From contig NW_017893421.1 of assembly GCF_001540865.1 (NCBI RefSeq), forward strand, positions 1 to 64,000: a stretch of 64,000 nt of DNA, read 5' to 3'. Source of the DNA: Ananas comosus (taxonomy: Eukaryota > Streptophyta > Magnoliopsida > Poales > Bromeliaceae). The position numbers were made by a program, and so were the translations under genes. Shown here piece after piece: positions 22,726 through 32,834 of the stretch; within the stretch, counting starts at the first letter, position 1, and each line of letters opens with the position of its first letter. The notes beneath the pieces were generated by a model that saw nothing but the letters and a program-made list of their open reading frames with translations, was not told the origin of the DNA and did no database searches.

Positions 22726-22922
22726 ACCGGTACTGCATTGGCCGGGTACTGGTACTTCGGCGCGTACCGGTACTGCATTGGCCTGGTACCGATACTCAGC
22801 CTATGGAATTTTCTGTTCCGTCATGAGGTACCGGTACCAACTTATTCAGTACCGGTACGCAGTGTAAAATTTCTCATATGTGTTCTAATCCGACTCTAAT
22901 TGATTCTAAAGTCTATAAATAA
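22726..22922 (+). promoter_or_regulatory. Copia LTR promoter: dyad array plus TATA box
   Basis: ACCGGT-type cores start at 22726, 22748 (ACTGGT), 22766, 22788 (ACCGAT), 22830 and 22851, with offsets of 22, 22 and 21 bp within pairs. The TATA box CTATAAATAA starts at 22913, 57 bp after the end of the last core. This geometry is the same in the other two copia LTRs. Confidence 0.7.
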
Positions 22923-23166
22923 ACTATTGGGGTTCTCTAATTGTATGAGATGCACGAGAATATATGTTTGAGTAACCCTAAAGGCTGGGTTTTCGTTCTA
23001 AAACTATTTTCCACAAGTAAGCCTTTTATAGGTCAATTCGAGGTATTGTAATTTGATATCTATATGTCGAATTGATCTAAGTTTTGTTTAGAGATTCTTC
23101 TCTGGTTCTTAATCGATACTCTAAGCGAAGGATCACCATAATCATGATGTTCTTCATAGACGGCGT

Positions 23167-23273
23167 CGTGGATTCGGTATGATTGAAGGCAGTTCGAGGA
23201 TTCGGATCGAGAGCTCATGGATTCGAGTGGAGTTCGTGGATTCGGACGTGTGTGTGGCATTCGTGGATTCGAG
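23167..23273 (+). repeat. CGTGGATTCG tandem repeats in the copia LTR
   Basis: Five copies of a CGTGGATTCG-like core occur at irregular steps of about 20-30 bp. The same block is at about 48960-49070 and 58268-58380 in the other copia LTRs. Confidence 0.75.
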
Positions 23274-23579
23274 CGTGAGGGCGTGGACAACTCGGAGGAT
23301 TGCGCGAGATTCATAGGAGGTTAAGAGAGGTCGAGTCCGTGGAGTCGGTAATCACCTTGTAATCTTATCTCTTAGTGAATTGTGTTTTTCGCGTGTTGGT
23401 CCCGTGGGTTTTTCTCTAAAGTAGAGTTTTCCATGTAAATCTCGGTGTGATTTTTATTTTTCACATTTAATTTTTATCACATTGAGATTTGTGGTTTTTG
23501 GGCTATACACCTATTCACCCCCCTCTAGGTGTTTGCTAGTACCTAGATAGATCGTAGGGTTTTCGTAACCTACAATGTC

Positions 23580-23953
23580 ACAATCTTTTCTGCACTCGCT
23601 CGCAAAAAATTAATCACGATTTTGTCCCCATCGCTGTTGCTTTAGCCAATGGCGAAAAGTTAGCCTTAGGTAGTTATTTTCTTTCTTTTGTTTATAGGGA
23701 GATTTTTGAATCCATCAAACCATTGCCATCAGGTGGCGTGGTAATTAGTTTAGGGTGTGGTGTTTTGTGGTTTCTGTAGATGTGTCTGCAAACTCATTTT
23801 CCCTACTTATGCCGAATTGCATTAGATTTGGATTCGGCTCCTCAGTTTGATACTTTCGGTTTAGCTCTTGGTTGTCCTGAGCCTTTAACTCCCGGTCAAC
23901 CAAGTGATTTTTTCAGTTATTTCAAAGTATTTTATGAAAAGGATTTTCACTTT
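23580..23953 (+). pseudogene. Plant mobile domain gene, N-terminal part, antisense in the Tat element
   Basis: The frame beginning near 23615 reads PIAVALANGEKLALGSYFLS, then YREIFESIKPLPSGG, then CGVLWFL-stop-MCLQTHFPYL, and ends SDFFSYFKVFYEKDFHF at the next insertion. The ALA-G-ALG-Y and LW-LQ-WLQ-FP patterns are typical of the plant mobile domain (the MAIN/MAIL1-related aminotransferase-like family). One in-frame TAG stands where the family has Gln. The gene is cut on the left by copia copy 1 and on the right by the solo LTR at 23954, and continues at 27532. In known cases this domain was captured from the host by retroelements; its role in them is not known. Confidence 0.75.
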
Positions 23954-24934
23954 TGTCACGACCCGCGACCACCCGCCTATTTGGCCGAGGTCCCGGCGCC
24001 GCCGACATCGCCGAATGGACAGGGTTTCCCCTGTACTACGGACAGAGTCTCCCCTGTACATTCAAGGCATCGCAATCAATACAATACAAGAGGTTCCAAC
24101 CAGGAACAGTATTCACTCATAGATTGCATAAGGAAGTATCAAAAACATAAACTACTAAGTTATTACAGCATTCAACTTAGATGCATTTTACAACATAATT
24201 TTTCCTTTTACAATCAACCTCCAAATACAATCATAATTACTTGAGATTCTTTTACAACTTAAACAAAAGTTTGTTCTTGTCTTTAAACCTCCCAAGCTAG
24301 ACCACCAACTCGGGTACTGCTATCTCAGTCTCTGGGTAGGACGCTATCTGCAGAACTACGTCCTCGCCTTGCGCCGCCGTGCCGCACACGTGTGTACCTG
24401 TACCCCCAAAACAGCAACACGGGGGTGAGACTATTGTCCATAGTCCTCAGTGGGTTTAGCCACCCAAGAGAACAAGCTCAGCCAACAGGTCTAACGAGGC
24501 ACTGCAACATGTTAGATCAACAATATACAACAGATATATATATTCAATTGAAATACATGTCCTGCCTCACGAAATGCAATATGCAATATCTGGAATCATG
24601 CAAGTAGGTTGCTTTAACACTACTTATGTTCATAATCATTCTTTACTCTTTGCCATTTAATGACTTTCTTTAGCTATTAGCTATTCTTTACTCGTAGCTT
24701 TTCTTTACTTGTTCTTTATTCTTTAGCTATTCTTTATTCTTAACATTCTTGAACCATACTATATCTCAGCCTTTGGCATTCTACTCTAAGGTCACTTTAC
24801 CTTAGTCAACAAAGCCACCCGACTCGGTCTCGAGTCAATCAATCGAGGATAGTCCGCGCACTGTCTAGCTCGAGGTGAAGGAACTCTCACATGCACCTCA
24901 GCTGGCAACAGCTCACCGTACTCCTGTCCTAGCC

Positions 24935-25560
24935 GTCTGGCGGCGAACGAATCGCACCTCACCCAACAACGGCCTAGGTTCAATGACTTAGTCACCCGGC
25001 GGCGAACTCGTCGCACACACGCCACGACAGTGGTTCAGTCAACAGGCGGTAGGATCCACAAACTGGCTAACCATCCGGCGGCGAAATCGTCGCACACACG
25101 CCACGACAATGATTTTCTAGCCCCTGGGCGGCGAAATCGTTGCACGCGCCCGACACCACTTTGGGTGTATCAGCAAGCATTGGGATTCCGGAATCCACAT
25201 CACATTAACCAAGGGTTGGTCTTAACCCTATGGAACTGACCTCTCTAGGTCTAAGCTTTTATCTCCTAGGTCCAATTGACTCTAGGTTCATTGTCCTTTA
25301 CACAACCTAAGTTATTACTTTAGGTTTATTGCTTTCACATTCTTAACCTAGGTTTATTACACTAGGATCATCATTCTTTTCCAACCTAGGTTTACTTGAC
25401 TCTAGGTTAAGCAGCTTTCATTTCACCACCTATGTTCTTTACATTAGGTTTAACATCACTCTTAATTAACCTATGTTCTTTACATTAGGTTCAACATCAC
25501 ATTTGTTTAACCTATGTCCTTGACACTAGGTTTAATGCCACTCGATCTATAGGTTTATTC
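24935..25560. repeat. GGCGGCGAAATCGTCGCAC minisatellite and CTAGGTT array in the LTR
   Basis: Four units with the core GGCGGCGAA-TCG-CGCAC lie at about 24938, 24990, 25078 and 25127. Degenerate CCTAGGTTTATT / CACTAGGTT units follow from about 25230 to 25560, and ATGCATT-rich units to about 26000. The minisatellite holds the same place as other, unrelated units in the sister LTRs. Confidence 0.75.
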
Positions 25561-27136
25561 ATGTCCACCTATATATATTCCTTACTTAGCATTCTCAACA
25601 TGTACTTGTATGTACTATTTTCATATCATGTTTATCATCTATACCTTAGCATAGCATCATTTATCTTAATCATTCTAGGGTTATCAACCTAGTTTTCATG
25701 CACATTTAATCTCACAATGTCAACATGCATTCATATTGTTATGTAGCATTATATAACTTGTTCATCATGCATTCTATATCTCATCTTAAATTATGTCATC
25801 AATATGCATTTCATTCTATGCATTATGCTTACATGAAATCACATAATTATCTAGCTTTATTCAACATGCTCATAATGCATTCTATTTAGCATTTGCATCA
25901 CATTATCAACATGCATACAACTTTACTTCTACATGCTCACTACTTGGCATTTTATCTCATGCATCAACTGTACCATTTATTAGCATGCATCAACATGAAA
26001 GTCTAATAATTAGACATATAGGCGACCTAGTCGCTTCGGTAAACCAACCCACCTTAACTCGCGCTCCGATTGCTTGTAGTCACTTGCAATCGGCCTCCCG
26101 CGGCAACCGTTGCCCGGTTTGGCCCGAACTCTTGCGCGACTTCTAAACGACCTCCGAACCGCGATCCGTCCTTTCCGGAGTTTATTCCTTGACTCCAAGG
26201 TGCTCCAGTTCCGATCTCATGATTTTTAGACCTTTATTCCGCGTGCTGCGGCTATCTGTACCAAAGCCAACCGTTTCGTCAATAACTTCGCGTACGCTCG
26301 TCGGATTGCCGAACCGAGCACACCAACGCGTTCGTTAGGCCCCCAATTAGGTTTCTACAAGGTCAATTTGCCTTAGAAACACCCGGAGGCAAAAACCCCA
26401 ATTTCGGTGCCCTAACAATGTGATAATCAAATTTCTTGGGATTGATCTCATAGCTAAGCATAATTAAGCTTAGAATCACCCAAGAAGCTCTCTAAACTTG
26501 TTTCCATCTCATTAGAATCATCCCTAGGGCATTTAGAACAAACCCTAGGATTCCACCATTAGAGCACTACGAAGAACAACATGGATTTCATGTGTTCTTG
26601 GTTTCTACAAGGTTCTAAAACTTGTAGGGAGATCAAATCAAGATCTAGGGTTCAAAACCAAAACTCTAACCCTAGGTTTGCATCAATGGTGCAATCCATG
26701 GTTCAAAGCTTCAATATGAGCTAGAACCATCTTCTCCAACTCAAATGGGTTCCATTTGAACCACTCAAAAGCAACCAAAAACTCTAAACCCTAGAAATGC
26801 CATTTTAGGGTTAGAGCTTACCTCTAAAAGAGCTCCAATGGCTCAAGAAAGATGAAGGAGAGGATGAAGATCTCCTTCTAGATCTTCTTCTCCATCTTCT
26901 CCAACTTCTTCTTCTTCTTTTCCTTCTTCTCTTTCTCTTTTCTTCTTCTCTTTTTTTTTCTTCTTCTCTTTGCACGGTTAGAGAGAGAGAGAGGGATGTA
27001 AGAGAGAGAGAGAGGCAGTGAAATGGGAGGGGAAATGGCTTAGAGGGGTGTGTTAACCCTCTAATGTAACAAAATCCCGAAAGCCCCCTCCATTTTCTGT
27101 TTTTCCAAAGCAGACCTGCTGCTTCGGGCTCCTTGT

Positions 27137-27318
27137 ACCAGTACACGGGACCTTGTACCGGTACAAGGACTGGCAGACAGCATGAACCCGAGAGCTCGTT
27201 TTCTCGGTTTCGCAGGTCTTGTACCGGTACAAGACCCCTTGTACCGGTACAAGGCCTGGCAGCTCCAAGCCGAGTACTTCGCCGGTTGTACCGGTACAAC
27301 CATTGGCCTTGTACCGGT
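27137..27318 (-). promoter_or_regulatory. Three ACCGGT pairs in LTR U3
   Basis: The cores start at 27137 (ACCAGT)/27157, 27223/27243 and 27290/27313, with offsets of 20, 20 and 23 bp, in TTGTACCGGTACAA palindromes. The nearest one lies 208 bp from the LTR 5' end. Confidence 0.72.
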
Positions 27319-27531
27319 ACAAGACATCCAGAAAGTCATTTTTGACTTCGATTCCGCTCTATTTCGCGTCGTTCGATGCCGAAACCCTTCCAACTCATTT
27401 AAGGCTTATTTTTAACCCTTCCAATAGTGTTGGAATGTTAATTGATCACGTCCAACCAATCCCTTCGAGTACTTTAGTCAATTAGGCTAAAGTCCACAAT
27501 ATTCCACCGAGATCTCGGGGGTTACAACTTT

Positions 27532-28179
27532 CATGTTCTTCGATCCCCGTTTGGGGAACGTACTACCGGTCCCTTTTGGCTCCTGACTCGATACTAGGCC
27601 ATTCAAGTTCAGTTAGCCTCTTCTCAAACTAGCGAGTATGCCGATGTGTGGTTTTCTATTTTGGCCACCAGAAATCTACATGTCAGCTTAAAGAATCGTT
27701 CTAAATTGATGCCAAGCACAGAAGTTTATTCTCCTCACTATGTAGCGCGTCAATTTGGTTTGGTTCAGGGACTTCTGGCTCCATCCAAATTCTTCATAGC
27801 CAATACTGCTCGCGGTCGTCCTCCTAAAAAGAGTAATGCTGAAGCCGATCGCATTTTAGCACTGGGAAATCGTCTTTGACGATTTTTCAATTTGGTGAGC
27901 TTTCGGCCCAATAATATAGGAGTGCTAAACTTCCGTTTTACTCGGAGTTGGAGCGCTTTTCGCCAGCAACATTTTTACAATATTATGACCCCTCTTTTTG
28001 CCAAGATTTTTCATATAGAAGGTATCTTATCTTTTGATTAGTCTAAGTCTTTTTCTTTTTCCTTTTCCTTCTGTTAACTTTTTGCATTTAATCCTGGCAT
28101 TTCAGGCAATGAACCTTTACCCATTCCACTAGAGGATGTGTCAGACGAAGACCCTATGAATTCACCTCGTCCATCTACG
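27532..28179 (+). pseudogene. Plant mobile domain gene, C-terminal half of the domain, with introns
   Basis: It continues the gene cut at 23953. The readable frame holds ADVWFSILATRNLHVSL, then VYSPHYVARQFGLVQGL (27727 on), a typical mobile-domain end, followed by ARGRPPKKSNAEADRIL and a stop at 27877. Further on, NFRFTRSWSAFRQQHF (about 27925-27975) is more of the domain, so the stop is probably in an intron or an error. A short exon NEPLPIPLEDVSDEDPMNSP (28106-28179) is bounded by TTTCAG and GTAAAC, and joins in phase to 28252 after an intron of about 72 bp. Introns in a retroelement gene point to capture from genomic DNA, or to transcription on the strand opposite to the element RNA. Confidence 0.65.
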
Positions 28180-28251
28180 GTAAACTTTTCTTTTATTACA
28201 CTTTCTTTTTTTTTTCTATGTGACTGTGTCATATGATATATATTGTTTCAG

Positions 28252-28794
28252 CCGATTCCTATCTCAACCTCATCGGCCCCACCATCCAACAAACGGCAGA
28301 TGGAACCTAAGCAATCGACTCAGCAGCCGCCGCAAAAGCGGCGTAAGACAGTGGCTATCAGAATCCATTATGCTCCTCCACCTCAACCATCGGTACCTGC
28401 CGAAGAATCTCCAGCAAAAGAATCACGTGCTGATGTCCTAGTCGAAAGAAAAAAATCGACTCCCCCCATTCCCGTCAATCCGATTTCTCCTGAGGTAACT
28501 CCTCAGTTTATTCAAATTACTTATTATTCTTCTAATTTCTCAGCCGGGTCATCTTCACTATCTTCCGTCAAACATACCTCATCACAGAAAACTTTCCATG
28601 CTTGTTTTACTTCATCCCTGGGGCGAGAGATGTTTGATATTGAACGACAGGCCCGTCGAGACGCTCGTCTGGATAAAAAGAGGGAAACAGAGCGAAAGCG
28701 AGCAGAAGTTATGATGGGCGAGCGGGAAAAGAAAAAAGAAATAACAAAGAACACATCCACCTCAAGGGGAAGCAGAGGACGAAAAGGGAGATAG
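28252..28794 (+). CDS. Middle part of the antisense mobile-domain gene: charged linker
   Basis: This exon follows a TTGTTTCAG acceptor. It codes a Pro/Ser/Lys-rich linker (PIPISTSSAPPSNKRQ) and a strongly charged helix (RQARRDARLDKKRETERKRAE near 28645-28705), and stops at 28792-28794. The next 180 bp are A-rich, with a run of 13 or so A, so a slippage frameshift probably separates it from the next frame. It has no catalytic motif. It looks like the variable tail seen after mobile domains. Confidence 0.55.
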   Translation, partial: PIPISTSSAPPSNKRQMEPKQSTQQPPQKRRKTVAIRIHYAPPPQPSVPAEESPAKESRADVLVERKKSTPPIPVNPISPEVTPQFIQITYYSSNFSAGSSSLSSVKHTSSQKTFHACFTSSLGREMFDIERQARRDARLDKKRETERKRAEVMMGEREKKKEITKNTSTSRGSRGRKGR

Positions 28795-28974
28795 AGAAAA
28801 GAGTGAAAAAGTGAAGACCCTAGAGAAAACAGATGAAGGAGAAAAAGAAAAAAAAAAAAAGAACAACAGAAGAAAAATGATAGAGAGGCGGGAATAAGTA
28901 CGGTTCCTCCTTTAGATCATTCAGCCGAGGCCTCAACATCGGCTCCTTTACCGATACCTGAAACATAGGACCCA

Positions 28975-29643
28975 TTGTCTGCCTCTCTCCAGAACCTATT
29001 AGCTTCGAGCCCTAACTCAAATGAAGGGGAAGACCTTTCTGCCGTCATATCAGCTGACACTCAACAAAAATTAAATGAGTGTTTAAGGTTGTACAATTAT
29101 GGTCTTCCTTATTTGGCTCAAAACACAGAGCAGTTCGACTGGCTTGGAGCACTTCTGCTTGATTTAGCGGCTCAGCCGAATCTTCCTTCCGCGGGCAAGT
29201 GTCTTGTGGAAACTCTATCATCCCAACCCCCCTCTTTTTTATCTCGGCAACAAAGTCTTTCTACCGAGTTTCTATCTCTGGATCATCACTTCAACCGGGT
29301 CAATCATTTTAAAATGACCATACCCGGGGTGGCGACTCCAATTTCTGACCTAGCACAAGAAGAGCTCACTCACGCAAACCAGGAATCAGCTCTTCGGCAA
29401 CGTGTCTCCAATCATAAAGAAGAACTTGCCGCAGCCGAATTGGCTCTCTCTGAAGCATCCGAGCGGCGCTCCTTCGTACAAACAAAATTCAAAACCAGAA
29501 ACGATGAAGGAGTGTTACTTTGCGATCAACTCTCCCAGCTCTACAAACTCCATCCTTTGATGAAGCGCTGGAGGCGAGCAGCCGATGCTATACAAGCTCA
29601 TTTGGAAGCCGAATGGAATCAACTCAGAGACTTACTATCTTGA
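28975..29643 (+). CDS. C-terminal coiled-coil part of the antisense mobile-domain gene
   Basis: This frame of 222 residues continues the gene (a stop at 28966-28968 is close upstream). The first half is helical with Leu repeats (QQKLNECLRLYNYGLPYLAQ). Residues about 125-220 form a likely coiled coil (ELTHANQESALRQRVSNHKE and on to RWRRAADAIQAHLEAEW). It ends 76 bp before the stop side of the Tat pol frame on the other strand, so the two genes meet tail to tail. I know no enzyme function for it. Confidence 0.6.
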   Translation: MSASLQNLLASSPNSNEGEDLSAVISADTQQKLNECLRLYNYGLPYLAQNTEQFDWLGALLLDLAAQPNLPSAGKCLVETLSSQPPSFLSRQQSLSTEFLSLDHHFNRVNHFKMTIPGVATPISDLAQEELTHANQESALRQRVSNHKEELAAAELALSEASERRSFVQTKFKTRNDEGVLLCDQLSQLYKLHPLMKRWRRAADAIQAHLEAEWNQLRDLLS

Positions 29644-29718
29644 CTCCATTTAGTATTTTAGTTTGGCTATTGGCTGTAATATATTTTACCGTTATTAGCT
29701 CTGACTTTGTTCATTCTT

Positions 29719-30870
29719 CTACATGGATGGGTAGTACTTCTTTAAATATTTTTTATTAACTGGTTTATCATGCTCTGACCCATCTATATTTCTTAAGTAA
29801 TATGCATTGCCTTTTGTAACTCTGTTAATCTGAAATGGTCCTTCCCAATTTAGGGACCATTTTCCATATACTCGGTCCTTTTGATCGATTGGGAATATTA
29901 GTCTTAATACCAAGTCCCCGACAGCAAAGGATTTAGCCTTAACTTTTTTATTATATGCAATGCGTACTCGGCTCTGATAAGCTTCTAAATGGTTGAGTGC
30001 TATCAGCCGAGTCTTATTCGTTTCTTCCAATCTTTCAGCCATCAAAATCTTATATTCGCTTGCCGTTAATTCCTTTTGTTTTTCCACTCGTAAAGAAGGA
30101 ACTGTTATTTCGGCTAGAACTACGGCCTCATGGCCGTAGACTAACTGAAACAGTGTCATTCCTATTATCGTTTTCATTGTAGTTCGACATGCCCATAATA
30201 TTTTGGAAAGCTTCTCGTTCCATTTCCTCGGAGCCTTCTAATATGCCGCTTCATAAGATTGATGATTACCTTATTTGCCGCTTTGGCTTGCCCATTGGCT
30301 TGAGCATAATAAGGTGACGAATGAAGTAACTTGATTTTCCTTCACTCAATAAACCGAGTAAATTGTTCTCTGGTAAACATTGTTCCCTGATCAGTTGTAA
30401 TCGTCTCGGGAATCCCAAAACGATGTATTATAGAATCTTCCACGAAATCTATAATCTATTTCTGAGCGACCAACCTAGCAGGTTTTACTTCTACCCACTT
30501 AGTGAAGTAATCAACGGCCACTATCAAAAACTTATGACCAGTCGAAGAATTCACCTGAATTTCTCCAATTAAATCCATAACCCACCCTCGGAAGGGCCAA
30601 GGTTTAATTATTGTATATATCTTGAAAGCAGGGACTCTTTGCACAGAGCCATAGAATTGACAATCATGACATCCTTTGGCATATTTTATGCAATCTCGAT
30701 GCATAGTCGGGCAGTAATATTCCAAATGTCGAATTGTCCATCTCAGTCTTTTTCCTGCTAAATGGGCTCCACACAAGCCTTCATGGATTTCTCCCATAAC
30801 CAATAAGGCTTCTTCAGGCTCTAAACATTTTAACAATACTTCTTCAGCTATTCTCTTATAGAGTTGTCCA
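29719..30870 (-). pseudogene. Tat integrase, decayed
   Basis: The zinc-binding domain (HEGLCGAHLAG ... CIKYAKGCHDC) is at about 30790-30660. The core starts with MDLIGEI (first Asp) near 30575. The second Asp (TTDQGTMF) is near 30390. The third acidic residue is lost: NGQAKAANK near 30290 has Lys where the family has Glu. The C-terminal region (MTLFQLVYGHEAV ... WEGPFQINRVTKGNAYYL) runs to the stop near 29719. Stops occur near 30456 and in 30180-30260. It would insert the element cDNA into chromatin if intact. Confidence 0.88.
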
Positions 30871-31218
30871 TTTAATAGATAATAGCCGAGTGCCCTTTTT
30901 CAAATATGATATTCGACTCGCTTATTAGAGTCTTCTAAATATTCAATTAAAGGCTTTCTCCAGTCTTCTTGGACTTCTATAGGAGCAACCATTATTGGCT
31001 CTCGTATATGAACTGATGGCAGTAACCTTCATTCTATTTTTACTTGATCTTGTCTTGGCTCTTTATACCTTGAAGCCGATTAAGCTAACTCATTAGCCCG
31101 TTCGTTTTCTTCTCTTGTCAAGTGTACAAACTCAACTTTTCTGAAACTGGAGTAATTCTATTGTCTTTCTCAAGTAATTCTGTAAATTTTGATTTTCACA
31201 TCGGTATTCTCCATTTAC

Positions 31219-31581
31219 TTACTTGATCACTAATTGTGAATCATCGATGACTTTGAGTGAGCGTACTTCTAATTCTTGTAAAACTTCAAGGCCAATTATT
31301 AAAGCCTCATACTCGGCTTGATTGTTAGAGCAGCCGAAATCTAATTCGAAAGCAAACCGATTAATATACCCTTCAAGAGACTGTATAACTACCCCGGTTC
31401 CTGCCGATTCGGCTGTTTTCGAACCATCAAAACAAAGTATCCAAAGCTGGCAGCCGATTAGACTTCGCTTCAGCTCTTCAATCTCGACACAAGGATAATC
31501 GGCTAAGAAATTAGCTATTGCATGCCCCTTGACAGCTTTTGCTGGGTCATAATTAAGAGAGAATTCAGAAAAAGCCAACAT
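31219..31581 (-). pseudogene. Second (archaeal-type) RNase H domain of the Tat element
   Basis: The frame reads LWILCFDGSKTAESAGTGVV, NNQAEYEALIIGLEVLQEL and VIDDSQLVIK. These are the Asp, Glu and Asp blocks of an RNase H fold lying after the usual gypsy RNase H. A double RNase H is the mark of the Tat lineage. The frame breaks near 31215. Confidence 0.85.
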
Positions 31582-32820
31582 CTATCGTCCAATTCGCCCT
31601 TTTAATAAAGACTTCAACAATATATATTTCACCAAGTCAGTTTTACAGATTACTGACACTTCTATTGGCAAAATATAATATCTCAATTTTGTACAGGCAT
31701 AATATAATGCCAAACACAATATTTTAATTGCCGAATATCGTTTTTCGGCATCCAACAAATGCGTGCTAAGATAATAGATGGCTTGTTTTTCTTTTTCGTG
31801 ATTTTCCTGTGCCAATAAGCATTTTAAATTTTCTTCTGTAGCTGATATGTACAACTTCATCGGCTGGTCTTGTCTAGGAGGTATAAGGACTGTAGAATTT
31901 GCTAATTATCTTTTTATATTTTCAAATGCTTCTTGTTGTTCCTCTGTCCAATTAAATTCTTTTTGGTTCTTAAGCCGAAGCAATGAACTAAAAACTCCTA
32001 TTCTACCGGCTAAGTTTGATATAAAACGCCGCAAATAATTAATTTTTCCTAATAAACTTTGAAACTCCTTTTTGTTTTTTGGTGGCGGCAATTCCATTAT
32101 AGCTTTAGCTTTATTTTTATCAATTTCAATCTCTTTTTTATATAGTAGAAATCCAAGAAAATTTTCTGCTGAAACTCCAAAAGCACACTTTAAAGGATTT
32201 ATTTTTAAATTATATTTTCTCATTCTTTCAAAGGCAAGTTCTATATCCGCCCAATGATTGGCTTGTGATTTTGATTTTACAACGATATCATCGATGTAAA
32301 CTTCCAGCATTCTGCCGATTCAATTATGAAAAATAAAATTCATTGTTCTTTGATAAGTAGCTCTAGTATTCTTTAAGCCGAACGACATGACTACCCATTC
32401 AAAAGTCCTAATATACCCTAGGCATCTGAAAGCCGTTTTAGCTATATCTTTTTTGATAATAAATATTTGATTATAACCTGCATGTCCATCCATAAAAGAC
32501 AGGATTTCATGCCCAGCTGCCTAATCTACTAACATATCAGCTATTGGCGTTGGATATTCGTCTTTAGGCGTAACCATATTCAAGTTCCTAAAATCAATAC
32601 AAACTCTAAGTTTGCCATTCTTTTTTCGTACTGAAACTATATTAGACACCCAATCCACATAACGGGCCGCTCTAATAAAGCCAGCCTTTTATAAGTTTCT
32701 ATTTCATTCTTAATTTGAAGTATAATACTTGGCTCAAATCTATGAGCTGGTTGTTTATAAGGCCTATACCCCTTTATAATAGGGAGCCTGTGCTCTATAA
32801 TTTCTCGGCTCAAACCTGGT
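31582..32820 (-). pseudogene. pol: Tat reverse transcriptase and first RNase H
   Basis: RT blocks in order: EIIEHRLPIIKGYRPYKQ near 32790, a decayed finger region, AGHEILSFMDGHAGYNQIFI near 32500, FEWVVMSFGLKNTRATYQR near 32380 and catalytic YIDD at 32287-32298. ORF 32310-31906 carries the YIDD block, the thumb and the SLLGKINYLRRFI motif. The first RNase H (LYISATEENLKCLLAQ) follows at 31860-31582. At least five stops or frame changes are present. Confidence 0.88.
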
Positions 32821-32834
32821 ATCTCCTTATAATT

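Larger units (their letters stand above)
10606..23574 (+). mobile_element. Sirevirus-like copia element, copy 1, 5' end missing, pol absent
   Basis: It holds the end of gag (10606-11266), a non-coding spacer, an envelope-like gene (15525-16820), three polypurine tracts and a 3' LTR (17305-23574). It is collinear with the complete copy at 45101-58679. The left part is lost behind the LTR at 8436-10605. The right end is CCTACA at 23574, followed by ATGTC, inside the mobile-domain gene of the old Tat element. Inserted in it are the solo LTRs 12112-14641 and 17362-22519. No protease, integrase or RT sequence occurs anywhere between gag and the envelope-like gene, in either copy. Confidence 0.85.
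17305..23574 (+). repeat. 3' LTR of copia copy 1, split by nested LTRs
   Basis: Segments 17305-17361 and 22520-23574 join into about 1.1 kb, homologous to the LTRs at 45101-49370 and 57547-58679. It begins TGTTATGG, contains TATA box CTATAAATAA (22913-22922), CGTGGATTCG repeats, and ends with the CACCCCCCTCTAGGTG-type block and CCTACA. Confidence 0.9.
23954..27526 (-). mobile_element. Solo LTR, gypsy-type, 3,573 bp, minus strand
   Basis: On the plus strand TGTCACGACC...GGGGGTTACA between perfect ACTTT duplicates (23949-23953, 27527-27531). It has a dyad array near its 5' end, a leader with GAAGAAG/CTCTC tracts (about 26880-27015), a donor-like GAGGTAAG (GT at 26821-26820), CTAGGTT repeats and the hairpin at 24421-24454. 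It is related to the LTRs at 8436-10605 and 37771-58995 by the shared block near 24820-24900. Confidence 0.94.

Noticed and set aside
29997..30182. Plus-strand frame opposite the integrase
   Set aside because: Antisense of the Tat integrase C-terminal region; no domain.
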